Shown: piece by piece, positions 12,081 to 23,250 of the stretch | How positions within the stretch are numbered: the first letter of the stretch is position 1 | Layout: each line of letters starts with the position of its first letter | NCBI RefSeq assembly: GCF_001411555.2 | Contig: NC_049905.1 | Location: forward strand, 18,838,097 to 18,902,096 | DNA length: 64,000 bases | Source: Juglans regia | Taxonomy: Eukaryota; Streptophyta; Magnoliopsida; Fagales; Juglandaceae | Direction: 5' to 3' | The notes under the pieces: model-generated | The model's database searches: none | The model's input: the letters and a program-made list of their open reading frames with translations, nothing else | What the model was told of the DNA's origin: nothing | Program-made: the position numbers and the translations under genes

Positions 12081-13300
12081 TCAGTGACTTCGAGATATCT
12101 TCCAGTACGTGATGAGTGTTCTATGTGCCTTTTTTCAAAAAAGAAAAATAGTTGGGATTGTTATTTTGATTCCTATGAAATGCTGAAATGTCTTTAGGTT
12201 GGCAGCATTTTGAGCTGGTAAAGTTTGTGAAACTATTGTCTTGAACTCTTCAACACTTTCATGATCTAGAGTTTATAATGTTTTGGAAGATATTTTAGAG
12301 CATATATGCACATTTCAATTTGCATAACATCCAAAAGAATTTGCAGTTTTGGCAATCTAGGGCGGAGGTTTGTAAAATGTACTTTATTTGTAAACATTCC
12401 TTAAGCTAGGGTTACTGCTTCATCTCTGTTTCAATTTTTTTTAATTCTTTTACAGGCTCGTATATATTAAGAAGATTATGCAAGCTGATGAGGATGTTGG
12501 GAAGATTGCCATGGCTGTGCCTCTTCTAGTTTGTGAGTAATTTGTTAAACTCTTAACACTTTTTTCCCTTTATATATATATATATATATGTATATATATC
12601 TTATTTCTAATTTCTTTTTTTAATGATTCTTTAGTCATTAGTTCACAGATCTTCTTTAAACTTCAACATTTATCTTTTTCTTTGGCCTTTTATTCTTCAT
12701 TTCATGGAAATATTGTTCTGGTTTTCTTATTGTTTATGATACTTATGACCTGTTGTCGTGTAATATGCAGCTAAACTTTGGAGCAATTTTTGCAAGATCT
12801 ATGTGATCACACATATGAAATTACTTTGAAGAGAGCAGCAAAGACCATGAATTCTTTGCATTTGTGAGTGAAATCACATTAATTAACATTTAGTTTGTAA
12901 ATATCTTCTTTGGGATAGGAATGGTTAAGTTTTTACAGTTCATTGAGTGCCTGTCCCAATCTTTCAAATACTATTCCTGCACCTTTATGCTTCTACTTGT
13001 CATTATTTGAGACAGGCCTTTTGTTTGTTGTATTTTGAATGATTTGGTTGTTTGTACTGTTCCAAATACCTAGAAAGAAAATAGTTTTAGATATGTTAAC
13101 TCTCTCTGTCTCTCTCTCTCTCTCTCCACATAGGCACAAGTATGACATGCACGTCAGGATATAGGATTCGTTCTTGGCATGGGGAAAGATTATACTATTT
13201 GTTAATTTTTTTTAATTAGTAAATCTTAGGTGCTCTAATATGATTGATATTTACAGGAAACAGTGTGTCCAGACATTTAGGAGACGTTTGGATTTAAAGA

Positions 13301-15987
13301 TGTAACACCCCGTTCCCGAAAAGACATTTTAGAATTTTCGAGGAGCCAGTGTGCTACTACTAAACTTAAATATAAAAAGCTTTTCCTTTTTAACAACGCG
13401 CCAGATACGAAAGAATTCCTTAAAATAACAACTTCAATAAATACTGAAAATTTAAAATAAAGTCTGCGGAAGCATTTATTAAAAATACAGAAGTCTTATG
13501 TGCTTATCAAAATAATTTATTTAAACCATAGAAATAATCATAGCAAAATCTGTCTAGGTCTCAGTCTTGTCTCCCGGAGTCAAGTCCTGTCCTGCAGTCT
13601 CATCTTCATAAATGTCATCATCTGGGGGGTTTAAAAACATGAAAACAAACTAAAATGAGTCGAATACTCAATAAGCAACACATCATACAGTAAACATAAA
13701 TAAACATAAGGTGTCTTGGAAAGCGTGCGTATTCAAAAAAATACATGCATAAATAACATGAGCATGAACATTAACTTATCTTCCACTTATCATAGGCCGT
13801 TACCCACTGTTGACCCCCGTGAGTTAGGGTTAGCGAATCTAAAAAAAAGATTCCGATTCCGCCCGTGGCCGCGGGTTGTGGAATCCATACATAAGGAAGA
13901 CAATACTGGGTGCACTACCAGCATGTACGACCTGGCAATGCAATATGCCCATAACATAGGTACCACTTTTATATCATAACATAGGCCGTTACATATTTTA
14001 TCAAATCATACTTGCATACTTGTCATTTCATAGATTTCAAAAGAAATCACATACATACTTGTCATATCGTATCATAGATTTCAAACGAAATCGCATTCTT
14101 TCATAAACATCGTGATACATGTTTCATCGCATAAAATCATGATTTTTCATAAATATTTTACGAAATAACTCTCTTATAAAATCATGCATTTCTTAAATAA
14201 TTTTATGAATAATCTTTCACATAAAATCATGCATTTTATAAATAATTTTATGAATAATCTTCACATAAAATCATGCATTTCATAAATAATTTCATGAATA
14301 ATCTTTCACATAAAATCATGACTTTTTCATAATTTTATCATGTTTTGGGGTACGTAAAAAGGGGTTTCCAATAAAGGGCATACATGCATAATATCTTTTA
14401 TAAAAAGACAAACAGCTCACTGTACATACGCGTAAGGATATGATCATGCTACTTACCTTGCAACGCTAAACCACTATTTTCGGCACGAAATCGGTCGCCT
14501 ATAAAAATAAACACGTAATTTACATAAATTTCTAATTAAACAAGTGATTCTAATTAAAAACCTAACTACTAAAATAGTCTATATTTTCTAAATCTAAACA
14601 CTTCCCGACACTAAAATAGCCTTACCCGTTAGTCTTAAATAAGCAAGGATATTTTTGGAAAATAACATACTGTACATGGGTATTTTGGGAAAATACAATA
14701 GAGGGGCATTTTTGGAATATAACTAACCTAAGGAAAAAGAAAGATTTACGGGTTGCATGATCCGGTTTACGCGTGAAAGGAAAATGCATGCAATCGGGTA
14801 AGGTGCGAGGCTCACCGAGAGAGGAAGCTGATGCGCGGCGGCTCTGGGTGGCTGGGGAAGGACCGGAGACGGGACTGGGTTCTCTGGGCAGTGGTGGTAT
14901 GACGCCGAGAGGAGGAGAGTGGGAGTTGACGCCGAGAGGAAGAGAGCGGGAGCTCGAACAAGCCGCAAACAAACCGAGAGAAAGAGGGGGACGACGACGG
15001 TCGTGGCTTACCGGGACGGAGTGGGCTCGACGGAGTTAGGCTGGTCGGTACTTTCTGTGCCGTGGGAGAGGTGGTTCGGTGTCTCTTACGGTGGCTACTG
15101 TGGAGAAGGTGACAGCATGCTCTGTTTCGGACGTGCAAAAACAGTGGTGCGTCCGTGGCTGCTACGGCGTGCCTTGGCGGCTGAGGGTGGTCCGAAATAT
15201 TCTATGGTGGTCAGTGGTGGCGTAGGCGAGTTCTGTGGCTGAGGGTGGCCGGGCTGTGGCTTACGGTCGAAGAGCTCAGTGCTCTGTTTTTGAGGGCTAA
15301 AACAGGGGAGGATGCAGCGGGTTTATGGCTTTTTCAAGGGCGGGCCATGCGGTGGTTCTGTGCGTGCAGTGGCGCAAGTGAAGGCTTGGCTGCGTGACGA
15401 TGGTGGAGGGCAGCGACGAGGGCTTAATGTCTGGGTGTGCGCGAGGATAACGTGAGTTTGCTGTGTGTGAAGAAATCGACACAGACCAACTCGGCAAGTG
15501 AGGTTATTTCTATGGTTTACGGCGATCGACACGGAGAAGGTCTTGGGTGCAACTGGCCAGTGTGTGGAAGAACTGTGGGGAGAAGGTCTGTGAAAGGTGC
15601 TCTGTGTGCGTGAGTGTATAAATAATTACAGTGTCGTGCAAGCGGAGGAAAGAAAGGAGCCGTGCATGCGTACGTTTGATGAGAGGAGGATTCACGATGG
15701 GCATTGCGGCTTGCATCCGTATGAATATATGTTTCAGAACCTAGAAGAAAACCCTAGAAAAAAAAAGAGACGTGCATGTGTATGTGCATGTGATGCGAGT
15801 GGATAGATTTCGCGTTTGAAATTCAAAGAAGAGAAAATAAAAAAAAAAATCCGGTAGAAGGAGTTGTATTATCAAAAGGATTCAAGGGTTGGACATAAAT
15901 AATAATAATAATAATAATAATAATAAAGCCTTAATAAAATTATTCAAATTTTATCCCTAAAAAAAAATATAGGGTCGGGTCGTTACA
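13301..15987 (-). repeat. LTR (3' LTR of the minus-strand element)
   Basis: This is the downstream LTR of the element. It holds a 45-bp AT-rich tandem motif (aaatcatgcattt...taattttatgaataatc, about 14110-14330), a GC-rich part (14760-15560) and an (aat)n run at about 15897-15927. Overlapping open frames on both strands in the GC-rich part are identical in the other LTR and show no known motif. Confidence 0.93.
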
Positions 15988-16000
15988 ATCTCCCCTCCAT
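15988..16000 (-). other. Polypurine tract
   Basis: On the minus strand the sequence ATGGAGGGGAGAT abuts the LTR start (TGTAACGACCC). This is the expected position and composition of the plus-strand priming tract. Confidence 0.85.
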
Positions 16001-16427
16001 ATAAAAATTCCGTCTTCGGAATTTGCTAGAACTCAACAACCAACGTACTAATTCTCCACATTCTTTTGTTGACTTTATTCTAAATCCTTGGTCATTTAAT
16101 CAAACCTATTATTTCCTGACTTTTAATCCTTTGATATTTATTCTTACACCTCGCTAATTCTTCAAAATTGTAAGCCTCGATAATGAATACGATTACAAGC
16201 CTAAAAATAAAATTCCGCGAAAAGTATTTAAAAAGAAAATTCTCCACATGCAATAATAATCTCAACATAAATCATAACCTGAGATTCTCCAAAGTTCAGA
16301 TCCTAATTCCTATAATTCATGCTAAGATTGAATTTCGTTACCTATAGCACTTATAACATTTCCAGTAGTCATCATGAATACCACAACTTACATAGCTAAT
16401 ACTCCAATCAATAACCAATATTTCTAA
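15991..16427. other. Short 3' untranslated interior of the LTR element
   Basis: About 440 bp of AT-rich sequence lie between the end of gag and the purine tract, with no open frame. This is where pol would be in a complete element. Confidence 0.6.
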
Positions 16428-17489
16428 TTAAGGAAAATAGTTACTAGTGTTCTCATTGGCGGGCACACCGGTGTCACGCAACTGTACCAAGGAGAAAACT
16501 CGAGCTGGTGCCATATTCTTCTGTCCATCTCTTGTAGCTTGAGTAGTAGCTATGTTCTTCCTAGGACAGTCTCGAAGATGGTGTCCTTCCTTTCCACACT
16601 TGAAACATGCTCCGGTTCCCAACAAACATTTCCCTGCATGCCTCTTACTACACTTTCCACATAGGGGGAGCCATCCTGACTCGCCCTGTTGTGGTCGTTG
16701 TGCATTATCCTGACAATGCCTCTTATCCCTATGTGATGCTGGTTGGAGTTGTTGTTGCTGCTGTCGCTTTCTTTGATTATTGTAATCGATACTTTCTTGA
16801 ATGTCTTCTTCAGCAATGGTAGCACGGGTGACTAGTTCTGTGAAACTCCGAATCCTGAGAGTACGTACACGCTCCCTAATCCTGCGATTCAGACCGCGCT
16901 CAAACTTTTCAGCTTTCTTTTCCTCATCTGGAATTAAGTAACTGGCAAAACGGGAAAGCTCCATGAATGTCGTAGCATACTGTGCTACCGTCATTGATCC
17001 TTGAGTAAGATCCATAAACTGGCGAGCTCTCGACTCCTGAAGGGTTTGCGGAAAGAAGTGGTCCAAAAATATTTTCTTGAAATGCTCCCAAGTAATGGGG
17101 ACTGCTTCCCCCAATTCCAACTGAACCAACGCCCGGGTTGACTTCCACCACTTGTTTGCCATATCAGTCAAGTGGTACGTGGCGTATTTGACCTTCTGAT
17201 CATCAGTGCAGTAGAGCACTTCAAAAATCTGCTCTATACGATCGATCCAGCTTTCCGCATCTATGGAATTCAATCTGCCATCGAACGTAGGTGGGTGCTG
17301 GTGGGAGAACTGTTCTAATGTGCATCCTACTTGTGTGGTTCTACCCACCACCATATCACCATTGACCATCCTCTGAAAGAAACGTGTCGCTGCAGCAGCG
17401 AGTACTTCTGAATTATCATCTTGTACGGTATTGTTCTCAGAGGGGGGTACGCGTGGTCTTCTTCCACGAGGTGCCATTCTAACATGCAT
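16428..17489 (-). CDS. Gag polyprotein of the nested gypsy-type element
   Basis: An uninterrupted 353-codon frame; an internal ATG at 17475-17477 (MAPRGRRPR) is also a likely start. Residues about 60-235 match the retrotransposon Gag/capsid family (FDGRLNSIDAESWIDRIEQIF, TYHLTDMANKWW, FLDHFFPQTLQESRARQF, LTQGSMTVAQY). A Gln-rich stretch follows. A single CCHC zinc knuckle CFKCGKEGHHLRDC lies near residue 300, and a CGKCSKRHAGKC half-site precedes it. The style resembles chromovirus (Tekay/Del-type) Gag. The frame ends about 40 residues after the knuckle, where a protease-pol frame would normally continue. It is intact and probably could form particles. Regulation would come from the 5' LTR at 17716-20402. 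Confidence 0.9.
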   Translation of the reverse strand: MHVRMAPRGRRPRVPPSENNTVQDDNSEVLAAAATRFFQRMVNGDMVVGRTTQVGCTLEQFSHQHPPTFDGRLNSIDAESWIDRIEQIFEVLYCTDDQKVKYATYHLTDMANKWWKSTRALVQLELGEAVPITWEHFKKIFLDHFFPQTLQESRARQFMDLTQGSMTVAQYATTFMELSRFASYLIPDEEKKAEKFERGLNRRIRERVRTLRIRSFTELVTRATIAEEDIQESIDYNNQRKRQQQQQLQPASHRDKRHCQDNAQRPQQGESGWLPLCGKCSKRHAGKCLLGTGACFKCGKEGHHLRDCPRKNIATTQATRDGQKNMAPARVFSLVQLRDTGVPANENTSNYFP

Positions 17490-17695
17490 GTTTTAACAAT
17501 GTCAATCAAGATGCATTCAACTACTAAAAGAAAATTTATAACATACTTACTGCAGAGCAGAACTTGCCTTGGGAGACCTGGGCCTAGACATTTATTTCCT
17601 TCATTCTCTATTTTCCAAACATTTTTTTTTTTTTAAAAAAAATTTCTTTGCAAAAGTTTTTCTCTCTCTATTTTGAAAAGTCTACAGAATCTTTC

Positions 17696-17713
17696 AACCT
17701 GGCTCTGATACCA
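17696..17713 (-). other. Primer-binding site, initiator Met tRNA
   Basis: On the minus strand TGGTATCAGAGCCAGGTT begins two bases after the 5' LTR. It is complementary to the 3' end of plant initiator methionine tRNA, the commonest primer of plant gypsy elements. It is not a tRNA gene. Confidence 0.92.
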
Positions 17714-17715
17714 AT

Positions 17716-20402
17716 TGTAACACCCCGTTCCCGAAAAGACATTTTAGAATTTTCGAGGAGCCAGTGTGCTACTACTAAACTTAAATATAAAAAGCTTTTC
17801 CTTTTTAACAACGCGCCAGATACGAAAGAATTCCTTAAAATAACAACTTCAATAAATACTGAAAATTTAAAATAAAGTCTGCGGAAGCATTTATTAAAAA
17901 TACAGAAGTCTTATGTGCTTATCAAAATAATTTATTTAAACCATAGAAATAATCATAGCAAAATCTGTCTAGGTCTCAGCCTTGTCTCCCGGAGTCAAGT
18001 CCTGTCCTGCAGTCTCATCTTCATAAATGTCATCACCTGGGGGGTTTAAAAACATGAAAACAAACTAAAATGAGTCGAATACTCAATAAGCAACACATCA
18101 TACAGTAAACATAAATAAACATAAGGTGTCTTGGAAAGCGTGCGTATTCATAAAATACATGCATAAATAACATGAGCATGAACATTAACTTATCTTTCAC
18201 TTATCATAGGCCGTTACCCACTGTTGACCCCCGTGAGTTAGGGTTAGCGAATCTAAAAAGATTCCGATTCCGCCCGTGGCCGCGGGTTGTGGAATCCATA
18301 CATAAGGAAGACAATACTGGGTGCACTACCAGCATGCACGACCTGGCAATGCAATATGCCCATAACATAGGTACCACTTTTCATATCATAACATAGGCCG
18401 TTACATATTTTATCAAATCATACTTGCATACTTGTCATTTCATAGATTTCAAAAGAAATCACATACATACTTGTCATATCGTATCATAGATTTCAAACGA
18501 AATCGCATTCTTTCATAAACATCGTGATACATGTTTCATCGCATAAAATCATGATTTTTCATAAATATTTTACGAAATAACTCTCTTATAAAATCATGCA
18601 TTTCTTAAATAATTTTATGAATAATCTTTCACATAAAATCATGCATTTTATAAATAATTTTATGAATAATCTTCACATAAAATCATGCATTTCATAAATA
18701 ATTTCATGAATAATCTTTCACATAAAATCATGACTTTTTCATGAATAATTTTATCATGTTTTGGGTACGTAAAAAGGGATTTCCAATAAAGGGCATACAT
18801 GCATAATATCTTTTATAAAAAGACAAACAGCTCACTGTACATACGCGTAAGGATATGATCATGCTACTTACCTTGCAACGCTAAACCACTATTTTCGGCA
18901 CGAAATCGGTCGCCTATAAAAATAAACACGTAATTTACATAAATTTCTAATTAAACAAGTGATTCTAATTAAAAACCTAACTACTAAAATAGTCTATATT
19001 TTCTAAATCTAAACACTTCCCGACACTAAAATAGCCTTACCCGTTAGTCTTAAATAAGCAAGGATATTTTTGGAAAATAACATACTGTACATGGGTATTT
19101 TGGGAAAATACAATAGAGGGGCATTTTTGGAATATAACTAACCTAAGGAAAAAGAAAGATTTACGGGTTGCATGATCCGGTTTACGCGTGAAAGGAAAAT
19201 GCATGCAATCGGGTAAGGTGCGAGGCTCACCGAGAGAGGAAGCTGATGCGCGGCGGCTCTGGGTGGCTGGGGAAGGACCGGAGACGGGACTGGGTTCTCT
19301 GGGCAGTGGTGGTATGACGCCGAGAGGAGGAGAGTGGGAGTTGACGCCGAGAGGAAGAGAGCGGGAGCTCGAACAAGCCGCAAACAAACCGAGAGAAAGA
19401 GGGGGACGACGACGGTCGTGGCTTACCGGGACGGAGTGGGCTCGACGGAGTTAGGCTGGTCGGTACTTTCTGTGCCGTGGGAGAGGTGGTTCGGTGTCTC
19501 TTACGGTGGCTACTGTGGAGAAGGTGACAGCATGCTCTGTTTCGGACGTGCAAAAACAGTGGTGCGTCCGTGGCTGCTACGGCGTGCCTTGGCGGCTGAG
19601 GGTGGTCCGAAATATTCTATGGTGGTCAGTGGTGGCGTAGGCGAGTTCTGTGGCTGAGGGTGGCCGGGCTGTGGCTTACGGTCGAAGAGCTCAGTGCTCT
19701 GTTTTTGAGGGCTAAAACAGGGGAGGATGCAGCGGGTTTATGGCTTTTTCAAGGGCGGGCCATGCGGTGGTTCTGTGCGTGCAGTGGCGCAAGTGAAGGC
19801 TTGGCTGCGTGACGATGGTGGAGGGCAGCGACGAGGGCTTAATGTCTGGGTGTGCGCGAGGATAACGTGAGTTTGCTGTGTGTGAAGAAATCGACACAGA
19901 CCAACTCGGCAAGTGAGGTTATTTCTATGGTTTACGGCGATCGACACGGAGAAGGTCTTGGGTGCAACTGGCCAGTGTGTGGAAGAACTGTGGGGAGAAG
20001 GTCTGTGAAAGGTGCTCTGTGTGCGTGAGTGTATAAATAATTACAGTGTCGTGCAAGCGGAGGAAAGAAAGGAGCCGTGCATGCGTACGTTTGATGAGAG
20101 GAGGATTCACGATGGGCATTGCGGCTTGCATCCGTATGAATATATGTTTCAGAACCTAGAAGAAAACCCTAGAAAAAAAAAGAGACGTGCATGTGTATGT
20201 GCATGTGATGCGAGTGGATAGATTTCGCGTTTGAAATTCAAAGAAGAGAAAATAAAAAAAAAAATCCGGTAGAAGGAGTTGTATTATCAAAAGGATTCAA
20301 GGGTTGGACAGAAATAATAATAATAATAATAATAATAATAAAGCCTTAATAAAATTATTCAAATTTTATCCCTAAAAAAAAATATAGGGTCGGGTCGTTA
20401 CA
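17716..20402 (-). repeat. LTR (5' LTR of the minus-strand element)
   Basis: This LTR has the same length as the partner at 13301-15987 and is nearly identical to it. Differences noticed include 17979 (c for t), 18136-18139 (taaaa for aaaaaaa), the run near 18256 and the inserted tgaa near 18740. It should hold the element's promoter; no TATA box could be assigned with confidence. Confidence 0.93.
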
Positions 20403-20805
20403 AAAGATGACTTGAGATGAGTTGAGATAGATTGTAAATAGTAATAAGATGAGTTGTGAATAGTAGTGAGATTTGTGAGTTAAAATTGCTGAATAGTAAT
20501 GAATAGTAGTGAGATGAGTTGAGATGAGCTGAGATGAGCTGCGAATCCAAATGTCTCCTTAATGTTTTTTATTTTCTGAGGGATATTGTCAGCAAGGTTC
20601 CTGATATAGGTGGTTTTGATGCTGCTGGTGAAGATCGTTCTGCTGCCAAAAGAAGGTTTATAAAACGTTGTTAATTTTGCGACTTTAGGATAGTGAAAAA
20701 AATGAGCTATTTTATGAGTAATAGTTAATACTTTGATTCATCAGGAAAGTTACCGAAGATGACGAAAATGACAGTGATGATGAGTCCAAGAGAACTAGGA
20801 TATTG

Positions 20806-21186
20806 GTAAGATATGCTGCAGAACACACTTGTATGCCAATTCTCATAATCACTTTTGGTTAAAACTGTCAAACTTGTTCTTGGTATTTAAGGAGGTGTTC
20901 AATATCTTCTTATTCTATCTTTGTCACATTATCACGCATGACTTATTTGTTAAGGTGTTCAGGTGAGTTTCAACTTGGACGTTTGATGTTCTAGAATCTT
21001 ATTTTTCCACCTAAACTTCACAAGTGGCTGTGGAATGTATGTCTTGGAACTTTGAATTGGTAAACAAACGATATGACCAGAAGAGTCTTTTTAAATATGT
21101 AATGTAACAGAATACCCATGTATGTAACTCGGAAGATTCCTTTCAAGACAATATCTAATTAGCTTCTGTTTTGATATAGAAGATTT
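20806..21186. other. 3' flank of the NC2-alpha copy, no gene seen
   Basis: Intron-like AT-rich sequence follows the last recognisable NC2-alpha exon up to the CACTA terminus. No further exon is recognised. Confidence 0.4.
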
Positions 21187-21309
21187 CACTACAACACAAT
21201 TGCTTTTTAGTGACGGTTGGGAAATTGTGACAGTCCATAGACCGTCACTAAAAGGCATTTTCTGTGACAGTTTCTGAAAACCGTCACTAAAGATAGAATG
21301 AGATTTTTT

Positions 21310-21490
21310 TACGTTCCAACATATGGGAAATATACGTTCGAACGTCACATATATTTTCGAATGTTATGTCTGTTTACGTTTGAATGTAAAATGTTTTGGC
21401 GCAACCATTCGCACGTTATTAATTAACGTTCGAACGTAAAAAGTTTCTGCCAATGTTCGAACGTTAAGTAATAACGTTCGAACATTCATT
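21310..21490. repeat. TTCGAACG subterminal array
   Basis: Several palindromes (cgttcgaacgt and decayed forms) lie in the first 300 bp from the CACTA terminus at 21187. Confidence 0.7.
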
Positions 21491-21765
21491 GTAAATTTAA
21501 ATTAAATGACTTTAATTTAAAAATAATGTGGTTTTTATTGTGCATAATTTGTGAACAAGTCTAAAAAATTGAATTGTATATATTTATATATACACAATTT
21601 GTAATATATAAATATATATTTATGTTTATATATATTTGAAATGCAGTGATTTAGTATTAAAGTTGAAAAATATAACATCAAAGAAGATTAAAAATTGAAA
21701 TTAACAAACGATAGAAATATTCAATAATATTTTTCATTACAAATATTAAAAATAAAATACAAGAT

Positions 21766-22677
21766 TTAATAAAATGTAGTAAACAACAGTAAGATGATAA
21801 CGTTATCCGCAAAAGTCGAACTCCGTACCTCCTCAGTCAAGGTATCAACCTTGTCGTTGAGGATAGTTACACGATGGGTGAGTTCGGCAACAGATGCCGA
21901 TATAGCCTCGAGCGATCGATCGATCTTATGATCGATATGCGCAGTCAGCTGTGAGATGACCGCATCAACCCAAGCAGGCCGCACATCTCCTGCAGATGTG
22001 CTCGACGTATGCTGACTACTACTCCCGACATGACCTGGCTCAGGCTGCGTCGGAGGAACTAGATCCTCTACAGGGGATGGCTGACGTCCCCTCGCCTGTC
22101 CAATGCTACGTCGATGCGTGGTCATGTCGAGGGGGCTCATCTGATCTTTGACCCGCTCCTCTGCCTGGGTCAGCACTCCCCGTGCAAGTAATAGTCGGCT
22201 GATGAGGACACCGTATGGGAGATTATCCGTGGAGACGATGCTCGCCTCGTAACGGATCCTCTCAAAGATGTGCAGTGGCAAATCTATAGGATCTCCATGT
22301 GCCACTCGTGGTGTTGAGTGTGCAAATGTCTCAACTCCTCGACGAATCCCAAGGTGCTCGCCGATGACATCTGGTGATACCTCAATGGAAACACCGCGTA
22401 CAGTCACAGTGTGAGAGGATGCATCATGAGGCATGTCTCACATCCCCATATAAAATTCTTGAACCATTGAGGGGTACACCTTCCCCCTCAATGTGCAAAT
22501 ATTTCCCCAACCTCTACTGAGGAAAACATCTCTCAGGTTCGTCTGCTGCCAACAGAGTTCGTTGAACTCATTAATCAGGACCTCTCGCTCTACCATAACA
22601 GTACGAGCTTCGATACAGGCAGTGTCCGACGTGGCTCCTTCCCTCCCTCGTTTCCTAGTATGCAGTGGAAGAGCCAT
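21766..22677 (-). pseudogene. 'Putative plant transposon protein' (PF20167-like) with one in-frame stop
   Basis: Two frames, 22677-22438 and 22434-21766, are in the same register and separated by a single TGA (22438-22440), so the original protein was about 303 residues. The N-terminal part (REVLINEFNELCW, VYPSMVQEFYMGM) and the block after the stop (HTVTVRGVSIEVSPDVIGEHLG, STDNLPYGVLISRLL) resemble the plant transposon protein domain found in CACTA and retroelement copies, where it binds no known substrate. A Pro/Ser-rich linker follows, then a C-terminal amphipathic helix (ISASVAELTHRVTILNDKV) that may be a coiled coil. The TGA is explicable as CGA decay at a CpG. Otherwise the frame is well kept. 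Confidence 0.65.
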
Positions 22678-22739
22678 ATCCTGAAAATAGAAAAGGAAAA
22701 AAAATTATTTACATTAATGCATTTTTTTGTATTAATTTG

Positions 22740-23250
22740 AAGCTGCTCTGCATTAATGTTCGAACATTTTGTCTTTCACGTTCGAACGGTAAAGATAAAC
22801 GTTCGAACGTTAGTTTATACGTTCGCACGATCAATAATGTAAATAAATTGATGTTCGAATGTAAAACATATACGTTCGAATGTAAAACATAGACGTTCGA
22901 ATATAAACAGTAAATAAATATTGGCTGAAGTACGTTCGGACGTTTATGTTTTACGTTCAAACGTATTTGTTTTATGTGTGAACGTAAATACAAACATCCG
23001 AACGTCGAAGCATGAATAACGTAGAAAATCACTACGTTCGGACGTTATAATTAAACGTCCGACCGTATGTGATTTACGTTCGAAAGTAAAATATAACGTT
23101 CGGACGTATGTCGTTTAATAATATTTAGAGTATACATTAAACGTTTATGAAAATTGATGAATAAAACGTTCGAATGTAAGAAGGTTACGTTCGAACGTAG
23201 AAGTCGTAACGGCTCTGTAATTTAAACGTCGTACGTTCGAACGTCTCGGT
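22740..23250. repeat. Dense TTCGAACG palindrome array
   Basis: More than a dozen sites of the form acgTTCGAACGt and one-base variants (cgttcggacgt, cgtccgaacgt) occur in about 500 bp. A further pair stands at 23663-23695. Confidence 0.85.

Larger units (their letters stand above)
13301..20402 (-). mobile_element. Non-autonomous Gag-only LTR retrotransposon (TR-GAG-like, gypsy-type)
   Basis: Two 2687-bp direct repeats, each bounded by TG...CA (TGTAACACCCCG...GGTCGTTACA on the plus strand), enclose only 1728 bp. AAAGA stands directly outside both ends (13296-13300 and 20403-20407), a 5-bp target duplication. The element reads on the minus strand: LTR 20402-17716, primer-binding site at 17713-17696, gag, purine tract at 16000-15988, LTR 15987-13301. 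No protease, reverse transcriptase, RNase H or integrase is present, so mobility would need another element's pol. Only about a dozen differences between the LTRs are visible by eye, half of them short indels, so the insertion is recent. Confidence 0.92.
13280..20558. mobile_element. Tourist-like MITE, split by an LTR retrotransposon
   Basis: The ends are inverted repeats: ggagacgtttggatt at 13280-13294 and aatccaaatgtctcc at 20544-20558, one mismatch. They are flanked by the trinucleotide TTA (13277-13279 and 20559-20561), the usual PIF/Harbinger target duplication. Without the nested element the MITE is about 170 bp, rich in gatgagttgagat words (20403-20540). Removing it and one TTA restores the NC2-alpha frame exactly (ACA TTT AAT GTT). 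Confidence 0.82.
12456..20805 (+). pseudogene. NC2-alpha / DRAP1-like corepressor gene copy, interrupted
   Basis: Exons with intact splice borders encode successive parts of NC2-alpha, the H2A-like histone-fold subunit of Negative Cofactor 2 that binds TBP and represses transcription. Exon 12456-12532: ARI, then KKIMQADEDVGKIAMAVPLLV after a 4-base insertion (tatt). Exon 12771-12863: LELFLQ-like, then DLCDHTYEITLKRAAKTMNS, with one base missing at its start. Exon 13257-13279 (KQCVQTF) continues at 20562-20655 (NVFYFLRDIVSKVPD, GEDRSAAKRR). The exon at 20745-20805 carries the acidic tail KVTEDDENDSDDESKRTR. The exon is split by a MITE at a TTA target. The first exon (normally a basic MRKK-type start) is not found upstream. 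Retained introns show a genomic duplication, not a retrocopy. The frameshifts and 7.3 kb of inserted DNA make it dead. Confidence 0.87.

Noticed and set aside
14622..15242. Several open frames on both strands as host genes
   Set aside because: They lie in the LTR, recur unchanged in the other LTR (19037-19657), overlap each other and show no motif.
17696..17713. tRNA-Met gene fragment
   Set aside because: Only the 18 bases complementary to the tRNA 3' end are present, at the exact primer-binding position of an LTR element.
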